This document shows positions 1 to 6,146 of a DNA stretch of 6,146 bases, piece after piece. Numbering within the stretch: the stretch's first letter is position 1; every line of letters starts with the position of its first letter. The DNA comes from Polynucleobacter sp. UBA962 (lineage in GTDB: Bacteria > Pseudomonadota > Gammaproteobacteria > Burkholderiales > Burkholderiaceae): contig DBCI01000117.1 of assembly GCA_002292975.1 (NCBI GenBank), positions 7,703-13,848 of the forward strand, in the 5' to 3' direction. The notes beneath the pieces are model-generated. The model made no database searches. It was not told the origin of the DNA and saw only the letters and a list, made by a program, of their open reading frames with translations. The position numbers were made by a program, and so were the translations under genes.

Positions 1-212
1 ACGGCTGGGCTGGTTTGTTTGCAAACCAGTTCATGAAACTCCTAACGCTGCTAGCGCTTCTCAGTCTTTTCTACCATGCCTGGATTGGGGTGCGTGATAT
101 CTGGATGGATTATGTAAAACCGGTTGGTATTCGTTTAACACTGCAAGTGCTCACCGTATTGTGGCTTGTGGGTTGCGCTGCGTATGCCATTCAAATCTTA
201 TGGAAAGTGTAA
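1..212 (+). CDS. sdhD: Succinate dehydrogenase membrane anchor subunit SdhD (5'-truncated by window edge)
   Basis: This is the hydrophobic anchor of complex II, which with SdhC holds the catalytic head on the inner membrane, binds heme b and helps form the ubiquinone site. The reading frame is open from base 3 and gives 69 residues, ending in TAA at 210-212. The first in-frame start-like codon (TTG at 15) is not the real start, because homology continues upstream of it. The fragment begins at about residue 47 of the 115-residue E. coli SdhD. The stretch HAWIGVRDIWMDYVKP matches the E. coli segment around His71: the His codon at 75-77 is the predicted heme b ligand, and Asp-Tyr at 108-113 corresponds to Asp82-Tyr83, where Tyr83 contacts quinone. 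Two membrane helices are visible, one on each side of the VKP turn. sdhA starts 3 bases after the stop, so the two genes are surely co-transcribed. Confidence 0.95.
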   Translation, partial: GWAGLFANQFMKLLTLLALLSLFYHAWIGVRDIWMDYVKPVGIRLTLQVLTVLWLVGCAAYAIQILWKV

Positions 213-215
213 GGA

Positions 216-1991
216 ATGACAGCCATTAAAAAATCCCTTCCCCGCCGACGCTTTGATGCGGTGATTGTGGGCGCAGGTGGCTCTGGTATGCGTGCTGCAC
301 TTCAGCTATCAGAAGCAGGTTTAAGTGTTGCTGTACTGAGTAAAGTATTTCCAACACGCTCGCACACGGTAGCTGCACAAGGCGGTATTGGTGCGGCTCT
401 GGGCAATATGAGTGAAGACAATTGGCATTATCACTTTTATGACACCATCAAAGGATCGGATTGGTTAGGCGATCAAGACGCAATTGAGTTCATGTGTCGT
501 GAAGCACCTAAGGTTGTCTATGAGTTAGAGCACTTTGGTATGCCCTTTGATCGAAACGCCGACGGCACAATCTATCAACGTCCCTTCGGCGGTCACACCG
601 CTAACTACGGTGAGAAACCCGTACAGCGAGCATGTGCTGCTGCAGACCGCACGGGACATGCGATGTTGCATACCCTGTATCAGCGCAACATTCGTGCAAA
701 AACCCATTTTTTTGTAGAGTGGTTAGCACTCGATTTAATCCGGGATGCACAGGGTGATGTGCTTGGTGTTACCGCGCTCGAGATGGAGACCGGTGAAGTT
801 TATATTCTTGAGGCTAAGATTACTTTGATGGCAACCGGTGGCGCCGGACGGATTTGGTCTGCATCCACAAATGCTTACATCAATACAGGTGATGGCATGG
901 GTATGGCCGCGCGCGCAGGACTACCGCTCGAGGATATGGAGTTCTGGCAGTTCCATCCCACCGGTGTTGCAGGTGCTGGCGTCTTACTAACCGAAGGATG
1001 TCGTGGTGAAGGCGGTATTCTGCGTAATAAAAATGGTGAGCGTTTTATGGAACGCTACGCACCCACCTTAAAAGATCTTGCCCCGCGTGACTTTGTATCG
1101 CGCTCAATGGATCAAGAGATTAAAGAGGGCCGTGGTTGTGGTCCAAATGGTGACTACATTGTTCTGGATCTGACCCACATTGGTGCTGAGACCATCATGA
1201 AGCGTTTGCCATCGGTCTATGAGATCGGTATGAACTTCGCTAATGTGGATGTCACTAAAGAACCGATTCCGGTTGTGCCCACGATTCATTATCAGATGGG
1301 TGGTATTCCTACCAATATTCATGGGCAAGTAGTGGTCCCTAAAAATGGCAACCCGAACAGTATTGTGGAAGGCCTTTATGCAATCGGCGAGTGCTCTTGC
1401 GTCTCGGTGCACGGTGCCAATCGTCTAGGCACTAACTCGCTCCTCGATTTACTGGTGTTTGGTCGCGCCGCAGGCAATCATGTCGTACAAGCCAACCTGA
1501 AAACTAGAGACCACAAAACGTTACCAGCAGATGCTGGTGAATACACCATGGAGCGGATTACAAAATTAGATGCAAGTAGCTCGGGTGAGTATGCTCAAGA
1601 TATTGCCAACGATATTCGTAAGACCATGCAAACGTATGCCGGCGTCTTCCGTAATGAACAGTTACTTGCTGAAGGCGTGCGCAAAATGGCTGAGCTCACC
1701 GAGCGTGCCAAGCACCTGTGGCTCAAAGATAAATCAAAGATCTTTAATACCGCACGGATTGAAGCCTTGGAGATTGATAATTTAATTCAGACGGCTAATT
1801 CCACCATGATCTCAGCAGCAGCTCGCACTGAGAGTCGGGGTGCGCATTCCCATCACGAGTTTCCTAAGCGGGATGATGCTAACTGGATGAAGCACACCTT
1901 GTGGTTCGAGGGTAATCAATTGGAATATAAACCTGTTCAACTCAAACCCTTAACGGTGGATTCTGTGCCACCCAAAGAGCGCACGTTCTAA
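216..1991 (+). CDS. sdhA: Succinate dehydrogenase flavoprotein subunit SdhA
   Basis: SdhA oxidises succinate to fumarate with covalently bound FAD, on the cytoplasmic face of the inner membrane. The product has 591 residues (E. coli 588). An N-terminal dinucleotide-binding fold shows as VIVGAGGSGMRAA (residues 16-28). His50, in RSHTVAAQGG, is the predicted covalent FAD attachment site (E. coli His45). Active-site residues are His247 in FHPTG, Arg291 in APRDF (the E. coli Arg286 proton-transfer arginine), His358 in IHYQMGG and Arg403 in GANRLGTNSLLDL. The C-terminus ends PPKERTF, as is usual in the family. I chose the ATG at 216 because the protein then begins about 13 residues before the FAD fold, as in relatives. 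The start lies 3 bases after the sdhD stop; GGAAAG at 202-207, inside sdhD, is a possible ribosome site, and AAGGA also abuts the ATG. Fumarate reductase FrdA is a possible alternative, but the anchor type and the sdhE-gltA neighbours favour Sdh. Confidence 0.98.
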   Translation: MTAIKKSLPRRRFDAVIVGAGGSGMRAALQLSEAGLSVAVLSKVFPTRSHTVAAQGGIGAALGNMSEDNWHYHFYDTIKGSDWLGDQDAIEFMCREAPKVVYELEHFGMPFDRNADGTIYQRPFGGHTANYGEKPVQRACAAADRTGHAMLHTLYQRNIRAKTHFFVEWLALDLIRDAQGDVLGVTALEMETGEVYILEAKITLMATGGAGRIWSASTNAYINTGDGMGMAARAGLPLEDMEFWQFHPTGVAGAGVLLTEGCRGEGGILRNKNGERFMERYAPTLKDLAPRDFVSRSMDQEIKEGRGCGPNGDYIVLDLTHIGAETIMKRLPSVYEIGMNFANVDVTKEPIPVVPTIHYQMGGIPTNIHGQVVVPKNGNPNSIVEGLYAIGECSCVSVHGANRLGTNSLLDLLVFGRAAGNHVVQANLKTRDHKTLPADAGEYTMERITKLDASSSGEYAQDIANDIRKTMQTYAGVFRNEQLLAEGVRKMAELTERAKHLWLKDKSKIFNTARIEALEIDNLIQTANSTMISAAARTESRGAHSHHEFPKRDDANWMKHTLWFEGNQLEYKPVQLKPLTVDSVPPKERTF

Positions 1992-2007
1992 CACTTGGAT
2001 AAATACT

Positions 2008-2712
2008 ATGAGTGATACCCGTATCTTTGAAATCTACCGCTACGACCCCGATGTCGATAAGGCACCGCGGATGGAGACCTATGAGCTTGAACTCCATGGC
2101 GAACGCATGCTCTTGGATGCGCTGATCTCACTTAAAAAGTTAGATGAAAGCATCTCTTATCGCCGCTCTTGCCGTGAAGGTGTATGTGGCTCGGATGCGA
2201 TGAACATCAATGGTAAGAATGGCTTAGCGTGCTTAACCAATATGCGTTCATTGCCTAAAAAGATCACCTTGCGCCCATTGCCTGGACTACCAGTCGTTCG
2301 TGATCTCATCGTCGACATGACCTTATTCTTCAAGCAGTACTTATCCATCAAGCCGTATTTGATTAACGAGAGCCCTCCACCGGAGAAAGAGCGTTTACAA
2401 AGTCCTGCCGAGCGCGAGGAGTTGGATGGTTTATATGAGTGCATCTTATGTGCTTCATGCTCAACCTCCTGCCCATCGTTCTGGTGGAACCCCGATAAAT
2501 TTGTGGGACCCGCAGGACTCTTGCAAGCCTATCGCTTTATTGCTGACAGCCGTGATCAGGCAACTGGTGAGCGTTTGGATAATCTCGAGGACCCGTATCG
2601 TCTGTTCCGTTGTCACACCATCATGAACTGTGTGGATGTATGCCCCAAGCATCTCAATCCAACAAAAGCGATTGGCAAGATTAAAGAGTTGATGGTGCGT
2701 CGGGCGGTATGA
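2008..2712 (+). CDS. sdhB: Succinate dehydrogenase iron-sulfur subunit SdhB
   Basis: SdhB passes electrons from the SdhA flavin to ubiquinone through three iron-sulfur clusters. The product has 234 residues (E. coli 238). The N-terminal ferredoxin-like domain carries the [2Fe-2S] ligands Cys55, Cys60, Asp63 and Cys75 in SCREGVCGSDAM and the following GLAC; this aspartate ligand is also present in E. coli. The C-terminal domain carries Cys145, Cys148, Cys151 and Cys155 (CILCASCSTSC), then Cys202, Cys208 and Cys212 (CHTIMNCVDVC). By family knowledge these hold the [4Fe-4S] and [3Fe-4S] clusters. Residues equivalent to the E. coli quinone pocket are present: Pro156, Trp160, His203 and Ile205. 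The gap after sdhA is 16 bases with only a weak ribosome site (GGA at 1997-1999). The stop overlaps the start of sdhE. Confidence 0.98.
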   Translation: MSDTRIFEIYRYDPDVDKAPRMETYELELHGERMLLDALISLKKLDESISYRRSCREGVCGSDAMNINGKNGLACLTNMRSLPKKITLRPLPGLPVVRDLIVDMTLFFKQYLSIKPYLINESPPPEKERLQSPAEREELDGLYECILCASCSTSCPSFWWNPDKFVGPAGLLQAYRFIADSRDQATGERLDNLEDPYRLFRCHTIMNCVDVCPKHLNPTKAIGKIKELMVRRAV

Positions 2713-2966
2713 GCCTGGATGCCAAGCAGTTGTATCACCTTCGGAGTGCAGCACGGCGTGGTTTATTAGAAAACGATTTAATCCTGGAGCGTTTCTTTCA
2801 ACGACATGCTTCAGAGTTAACTGAAGATTTAGGAGCAGCATTGTCTGAGCTATTAAAGCTGGATGACAATGATTTGCTTGATCTCTTACTCGCTCGGAAG
2901 GAGTTAAGTCCGGACCAGGATACAGAGACAGGTAGGGTGGTGTTGAGTATGTTGCGTCAGCGATAA
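2709..2966 (+). CDS. sdhE: FAD assembly factor SdhE (succinate dehydrogenase maturation, Sdh5/YgfY family)
   Basis: SdhE is a small cytosolic protein that binds apo-SdhA and promotes covalent flavin attachment. This product has 85 residues, the usual family size (E. coli 88). The family signature RGxxE appears as RGLLEND (Arg17, Gly18, Glu21), followed by an acidic and leucine-rich region (for example ELLKLDDNDLLDLL) consistent with the small helical bundle. The start overlaps the sdhB stop in an ATGA (2709-2712), so translation is probably coupled. In E. coli the gene lies away from sdh; here it sits directly after sdhB, next to the gene for its client operon. I see no internal defect. The assignment rests on the motif, size and position together. 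Confidence 0.93.
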   Translation: MSLDAKQLYHLRSAARRGLLENDLILERFFQRHASELTEDLGAALSELLKLDDNDLLDLLLARKELSPDQDTETGRVVLSMLRQR

Positions 2967-2993
2967 TGCATGTATAACGTATTAATCGATATT

Positions 2994-2997
2994 AGGA
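2994..2997 (+). promoter_or_regulatory. Ribosome binding site of gltA
   Basis: AGGA lies 7 bases before the gltA ATG, in the 38-base gap after sdhE. It is one of the clearest Shine-Dalgarno matches in the window and fixes the gltA start at 3005. The gap is AT-rich and holds no terminator-like hairpin with a T tract. Confidence 0.7.
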
Positions 2998-3004
2998 CAG
3001 AATC

Positions 3005-4318
3005 ATGATTGAATCGAATATCAAAGCCAAGCTTTCTTTCTCGGACGGCACTCCCGATATCGAGTTACCTATTTATAAGGGCACACAAGGTCCAGACGTG
3101 ATTGATATTCGGAAGCTCTATGGTCAGACCGGTAAGTTCACCTACGACCCAGGCTTCTTGTCTACGGCATCATGCAGTTCAAAGATTACCTTTATTGATG
3201 GCGATAAAGGCGAGTTACTCTATCGTGGCTATCCTATTGAGGAACTTGCCACTAAATGCGACTTCTTAGAGGTCTGCCAACTCTTGATTGGTGGCGAGTT
3301 GCCAAATGCCAAACAAAAGGCTGACTTTGAAGATCTGGTGATTCATCACACCATGGTGCATGAGCAAATGCAGTTCTTTCTGCGCGGCTTCAGACGTGAT
3401 GCCCACCCCATGGCTGTGTTGACAGGTTTGATCGGGGCAATGGCTGCGTTCTACCACGATGAGATTGATTACAGCGAACCAAAAGCGCGCGAGATTGCTC
3501 AGATCCGCTTAATTGCTAAGATGCCTACCTTAGTCGCTATGTCCTATAAGTATTCGATTGGACAGCCCTTTATGTATCCGGACAATAGCTTGTCCTACAC
3601 CGCTAACTTTATGCGCATGATGTTTGCCACCCCATGCGAGCCCTATAAAGTCAATCCTGTGTTGGTGAAAGCCTTGGATCGTATCTTTACCTTGCATGCC
3701 GATCATGAGCAAAATGCTTCCACCTCCACTGTCCGCTTAGCCGGCTCATCGGGCACTAATCCATTTGCAGCAATCTCTGCTGGTATTGCCTGTTTGTGGG
3801 GTCCAGCCCATGGTGGTGCTAATGAAGCCTGCCTAGAAATGCTCACCTCGATTCAGGCAAATGGTGGGGTTGAGAAGATTGGTGAGTTTATTGCTCAAGT
3901 GAAAGATAAAAACTCGAATGTGCGCCTGATGGGGTTTGGACATCGCGTTTATAAAAACTTTGATCCGCGCGCCAAGTTAATGCGTGAGACCTGTCATGAA
4001 GTACTCAAAGAATTGGGCTTAGAGAATGATCCTTTGTTCAAATTAGCCATGACTCTTGAGAAAATTGCCCTAGAGGACGACTACTTTGTGGGTCGCAAGC
4101 TCTATCCGAATGTGGATTTCTATTCCGGAATCGTGCAGCGCGCTCTTGGTATTCCGACCGAAATGTTCACCTGTATCTTTGCCTTAGCCAGAACCGTGGG
4201 TTGGATTGCTCAGTGGGAAGAGATGATTACTGATTCTGAGTACAAGATCGGGCGCCCCCGCCAATTATTTGCTGGCGCAACGCCACGCAAGGTGCCAGCC
4301 ATTTCTGAGCGAAAATAA
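3005..4318 (+). CDS. gltA: Citrate synthase GltA (type II, proteobacterial)
   Basis: GltA condenses acetyl-CoA with oxaloacetate to citrate, the entry step of the TCA cycle. The 437-residue product aligns closely with E. coli GltA (427). The catalytic triad is His269 in [10 protein letters not shown] (E. coli His264), His313 in MGFGHRVYK (His305) and Asp371 in NVDFYSG (Asp362). An insertion of about 3 residues between the two histidines (near [12 protein letters not shown]) shifts the later numbering. The first ~50 residues form the N-terminal domain found in the hexameric, NADH-regulated type. Of the E. coli NADH-contact residues, His110, Thr111, Tyr145, Arg163 and Lys167 are conserved (here 115, 116, 150, 168, 172), and the reactive Cys206 is kept as Cys211, but Arg109 is replaced by His114. 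2-Methylcitrate synthase is unlikely given the strong match to GltA. The gene follows sdhE by 38 bases and is probably at least partly co-transcribed with sdh; no convincing separate promoter was found. Confidence 0.98.
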   Translation: MIESNIKAKLSFSDGTPDIELPIYKGTQGPDVIDIRKLYGQTGKFTYDPGFLSTASCSSKITFIDGDKGELLYRGYPIEELATKCDFLEVCQLLIGGELPNAKQKADFEDLVIHHTMVHEQMQFFLRGFRRDAHPMAVLTGLIGAMAAFYHDEIDYSEPKAREIAQIRLIAKMPTLVAMSYKYSIGQPFMYPDNSLSYTANFMRMMFATPCEPYKVNPVLVKALDRIFTLHADHEQNASTSTVRLAGSSGTNPFAAISAGIACLWGPAHGGANEACLEMLTSIQANGGVEKIGEFIAQVKDKNSNVRLMGFGHRVYKNFDPRAKLMRETCHEVLKELGLENDPLFKLAMTLEKIALEDDYFVGRKLYPNVDFYSGIVQRALGIPTEMFTCIFALARTVGWIAQWEEMITDSEYKIGRPRQLFAGATPRKVPAISERK

Positions 4319-4342
4319 GTGTTTTAATCGAATTGCTTTAAC

Positions 4343-4347
4343 AAAGG
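4343..4347 (+). promoter_or_regulatory. Ribosome binding site of leuC
   Basis: AAAGG lies 6 bases before the leuC ATG at 4354, in a 35-base AT-rich gap after gltA. It supports this start. The gap is too short for a leucine leader peptide with an attenuator, and no such leader is seen. Confidence 0.6.
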
Positions 4348-4353
4348 CTCTGC

Positions 4354-5760
4354 ATGCGAACGCTTTACGACAAATTATGGGATGAGCACGTGGTGCACTC
4401 CGAAGAGGATGGCACTGCGACCCTCTACATTGATCGTCAACTGCTGCACGAAGTAACTAGTCCACAGGCATTTGAGGGCTTGAGCTTGGCAACGCGGCCT
4501 GTGTGGCGTATCTCAGCCAACTTAGCGGTCTCGGATCACAATGTACCAACCACCGATCGTAGCGAAGGGATTGCGGATCCAGTCTCCAAGTTGCAGGTGG
4601 ATACCTTAGATCAAAATTGCGATCGTTATGGGATTACTCAGTTCAAAATGAACGACCTACGCCAAGGTATCGTGCACGTGATTGGCCCTGAGCAAGGCGC
4701 TACTCTGCCAGGCATGACCGTCGTTTGTGGAGACTCGCATACCAGCACGCATGGAGCATTCGGGGCTCTGGCATTTGGAATCGGCACCTCAGAGGTTGAG
4801 CACGTACTAGCCACCCAAACTTTGCTGATGAAGAAAAGCAAGAACATGTTGGTGCGCGTCGAAGGGCGTTTGCAGCCCGGCTCCTCAGCAAAAGATATTG
4901 TCTTAGCGGTGATTGGGAAGATTGGTACTTCCGGTGGTACGGGTTACACCATTGAGTTTGCTGGTGAGACCATTCGGGATTTATCGATGGAAGGGCGTAT
5001 GACCATCTGCAATATGGCGATTGAGGCAGGCGCGCGAGCCGGCCTTGTTGCGGTGGATGAGACCACGATTGAGTATATTCAGGGTCGTCCTTATGCACCA
5101 AAAGGAGAGGCATTACGTCTTGCCTTGCAATACTGGAGAGGCTTGCATTCTGATCCTGATGCACAGTTTGATCAAGTGGTTGAGCTGCGGGCTGAAGAGA
5201 TCATCCCGCAACTAACCTGGGGAACCTCACCCGAGATGGTGATGCCAATTAACGGCCGAGTGCCCGATCCAGAGCGCGAGCGCGATCCTAACAAACGTCA
5301 AGCGATGGAACGTGCCTTACAATACATGGGCCTAGAACCCAATATGCCCCTTGATACTATTTATGTGGATAAGGTATTTATTGGTTCATGCACCAATAGC
5401 CGTATTGAGGATCTACGCGCTGCTGCCAAAGTGGTAGAGCGATTAGGCAAAAAAGTAGCGACGAGTGTGAAACAAGCCTTAGTGGTACCTGGGTCAGGAC
5501 TTGTCAAAGTACAGGCAGAGCGCGAGGGCTTAGACCGGGTCTTTAAAGCGGCCGGCTTTGAGTGGCGCGAACCAGGTTGCTCGATGTGCTTAGCCATGAA
5601 CGCGGATCGCCTAGAACCTCAAGAGCGATGTGCTTCTACCTCTAACCGTAACTTTGAAGGTCGTCAGGGTGCAGGCGGTAGAACTCATTTGGTGAGCCCG
5701 GCAATGGCGGCTGCCGCGGCTATTGAAGGTCACTTTGTCGATATCCGTAAGATCGCCTAA
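4354..5760 (+). CDS. leuC: 3-Isopropylmalate dehydratase large subunit LeuC
   Basis: With LeuD, this aconitase-family protein isomerises 2-isopropylmalate to 3-isopropylmalate, the second step of the leucine-specific pathway, in the cytoplasm. The 468 residues match the bacterial LeuC length (E. coli 466) rather than the shorter archaeal type. The N-terminus [14 protein letters not shown] is typical. Conserved aconitase-type motifs include [21 protein letters not shown] (about residues 125-145) and [13 protein letters not shown]. The predicted [4Fe-4S] ligands are Cys346 (GSCTNSR), Cys409 and Cys412 (GCSMCLAMN). The C-terminal part contains [19 protein letters not shown], another family motif. 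The gene lies 35 bases after gltA and 21 bases before a small lipoprotein gene, beyond which leuD begins. No frameshift or missing key residue was seen. Confidence 0.98.
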   Translation: MRTLYDKLWDEHVVHSEEDGTATLYIDRQLLHEVTSPQAFEGLSLATRPVWRISANLAVSDHNVPTTDRSEGIADPVSKLQVDTLDQNCDRYGITQFKMNDLRQGIVHVIGPEQGATLPGMTVVCGDSHTSTHGAFGALAFGIGTSEVEHVLATQTLLMKKSKNMLVRVEGRLQPGSSAKDIVLAVIGKIGTSGGTGYTIEFAGETIRDLSMEGRMTICNMAIEAGARAGLVAVDETTIEYIQGRPYAPKGEALRLALQYWRGLHSDPDAQFDQVVELRAEEIIPQLTWGTSPEMVMPINGRVPDPERERDPNKRQAMERALQYMGLEPNMPLDTIYVDKVFIGSCTNSRIEDLRAAAKVVERLGKKVATSVKQALVVPGSGLVKVQAEREGLDRVFKAAGFEWREPGCSMCLAMNADRLEPQERCASTSNRNFEGRQGAGGRTHLVSPAMAAAAAIEGHFVDIRKIA

Positions 5761-5781
5761 TCTTTTCTACAATAGAGTCCT

Positions 5782-5979
5782 ATGAAAACCAGCCCCTTAA
5801 TTATTTCTCTCTTCATTGCTACAAGTCTAGTTGCATGTTCAAACACCATGACCGGGCTTGGTAAAGACTTGCAAGAGGTGGGTAAGAAAATGGACCCCCA
5901 AGCAAAGCCAGTTGAGACCGCCCCTAGTGCACCCAGCACCAAGCCCAACAAAGATGTAACGATTACCCCGGTTAAATAA
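5782..5979 (+). CDS. Small entericidin-like (EcnA/EcnB family) lipoprotein
   Basis: The product is a 65-residue predicted lipoprotein. Residues 1-18 form a signal peptide (MKTS, then a hydrophobic stretch) ending in the lipobox LVAC, so Cys19 should be lipidated after signal peptidase II cleavage. Ser20 at the +2 position would send it to the outer membrane under the E. coli sorting rule. The mature start CSNTMTGLGKDLQEVGKKM resembles entericidins (C-N-T-x-x-G-x-G-x-D-I pattern). It is followed by a 28-residue Pro/Lys/Ser/Thr-rich tail (38-65) that short E. coli entericidins lack and that looks disordered. E. coli EcnA and EcnB are described as an antidote/toxin lipoprotein pair linked to stationary-phase lysis; whether this protein does anything similar is unknown, and only one copy is visible. 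The start is backed by a weak AGAG at 5774-5777. The gene lies between leuC and leuD, touching leuD. I recall similar small lipoprotein genes at this place in other Burkholderiales, but could not check. Confidence 0.8.
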   Translation: MKTSPLIISLFIATSLVACSNTMTGLGKDLQEVGKKMDPQAKPVETAPSAPSTKPNKDVTITPVK

Positions 5980-6146
5980 ATGGATGCATTTACAGTCTAC
6001 AAGGGCTTAGTGGCCCCATTGGATCGAGAGAATGTGGATACTGATGCCATCATTCCGAAGCAGTTTCTAAAATCCATCAAGAAGACCGGATTTGGACAGA
6101 ACCTCTTTGACGAATTACGTTACCTAGATCATGGCGAGCCAGGACA
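5980..6146 (+). CDS. leuD: 3-Isopropylmalate dehydratase small subunit LeuD (3' end cut by window edge)
   Basis: LeuD is the small subunit that completes the LeuC active site. The ATG at 5980 follows the lipoprotein gene's TAA with no gap, and the frame stays open to the window end, giving 55 complete codons of a protein that is usually about 200-220 residues long. The N-terminus is diagnostic: [20 protein letters not shown], then [22 protein letters not shown], matching the conserved LeuD start (E. coli [13 protein letters not shown] and TGFG). No Shine-Dalgarno sequence stands before the ATG (GGTTAAATAA), so translation is probably coupled to the upstream gene. leuB would be expected further downstream, outside the window. 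Confidence 0.96.
   Translation, partial: MDAFTVYKGLVAPLDRENVDTDAIIPKQFLKSIKKTGFGQNLFDELRYLDHGEPG

Noticed and set aside
1104..1412. 102-codon open frame on the - strand within sdhA
   Set aside because: It is antisense to the catalytic core of sdhA and resembles no known protein.
2461..2841. 126-codon open frame on the - strand across sdhB and sdhE
   Set aside because: It is antisense to two well-supported genes, shows no family motif and has no convincing ribosome site.
2952..2978. Possible sigma70 promoter for gltA: TTGCGT (2952-2957) and TATAAC (2973-2978)
   Set aside because: The spacer is only 15 bases, the -35 match is modest and part of it lies in sdhE. It is a candidate for start mapping but not strong enough to annotate.
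4271..4299. Inverted repeat GCTGGC...GCCAGC near the 3' end of gltA (stem of about 8 pairs with one G-U, 13-base loop)
   Set aside because: It lies within coding sequence in the conserved C-terminal region, and no T tract follows directly (the nearest, TTTT, is about 20 bases later), so it does not look like a terminator.
4700..5164. 154-codon open frame on the - strand within leuC
   Set aside because: It lies wholly opposite an intact, conserved leuC. Its predicted protein is rich in Ser, Arg, Pro and Gln with no recognisable domain, as expected from the shadow of a coding strand.
5768..5773. TACAAT, a good -10-like hexamer just before the lipoprotein gene
   Set aside because: No -35-like TTG element occurs at 15-19 bases upstream, and transcription would start almost at the ATG. 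A single AT-rich hexamer is weak evidence.
5757..5951. 64-codon open frame on the - strand opposite the lipoprotein gene, with a hydrophobic, glycine-rich N-terminus
   Set aside because: The + strand frame has a clear lipobox and entericidin motif and fits the operon direction; the - strand frame has no family resemblance.

Overview
The window is a compact stretch of bacterial core metabolism with every gene on the + strand. It runs from the end of the succinate dehydrogenase operon, through citrate synthase, into the leucine biosynthesis cluster. The protein sequences (SdhA, SdhB, GltA and LeuC of proteobacterial type), the moderate GC content (near 50% by eye, not computed) and the gene order sdhD-sdhA-sdhB-sdhE-gltA followed by leuC-lipoprotein-leuD all point to a beta-proteobacterium of the order Burkholderiales. 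A Polynucleobacter-like freshwater member is my best guess. The genus is inference; the order is fairly secure.

Layout. Bases 1-212 hold the C-terminal part of sdhD, the membrane anchor of complex II; its start lies outside the window. Bases 216-1991 are sdhA (flavoprotein), 2008-2712 sdhB (iron-sulfur protein) and 2709-2966 sdhE (FAD assembly factor, overlapping sdhB by 4 bases). After a 38-base gap comes gltA (3005-4318, citrate synthase). After a 35-base gap comes leuC (4354-5760, isopropylmalate dehydratase large subunit). A 65-residue entericidin-like lipoprotein gene (5782-5979) follows, and then leuD (from 5980, cut by the window end).

How the genes work together. SdhA and SdhB form the catalytic head of succinate:ubiquinone oxidoreductase, anchored by SdhC (upstream, not in the window) and SdhD. 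SdhE helps attach FAD to SdhA. GltA feeds acetyl-CoA into the same TCA cycle. LeuC and LeuD are the two subunits of one leucine-pathway enzyme, and the small lipoprotein gene sits between them.

All full-length genes look intact: the catalytic and cofactor-binding residues I checked are present and I saw no frameshift. The longest gene-free gap is 38 bases. I found no RNA gene, mobile element, CRISPR array or convincing terminator, and no evidence of a previously undescribed system. The points most worth a second look are the lipoprotein gene inserted in the leu cluster and a histidine in GltA where E. coli has an NADH-contacting arginine.
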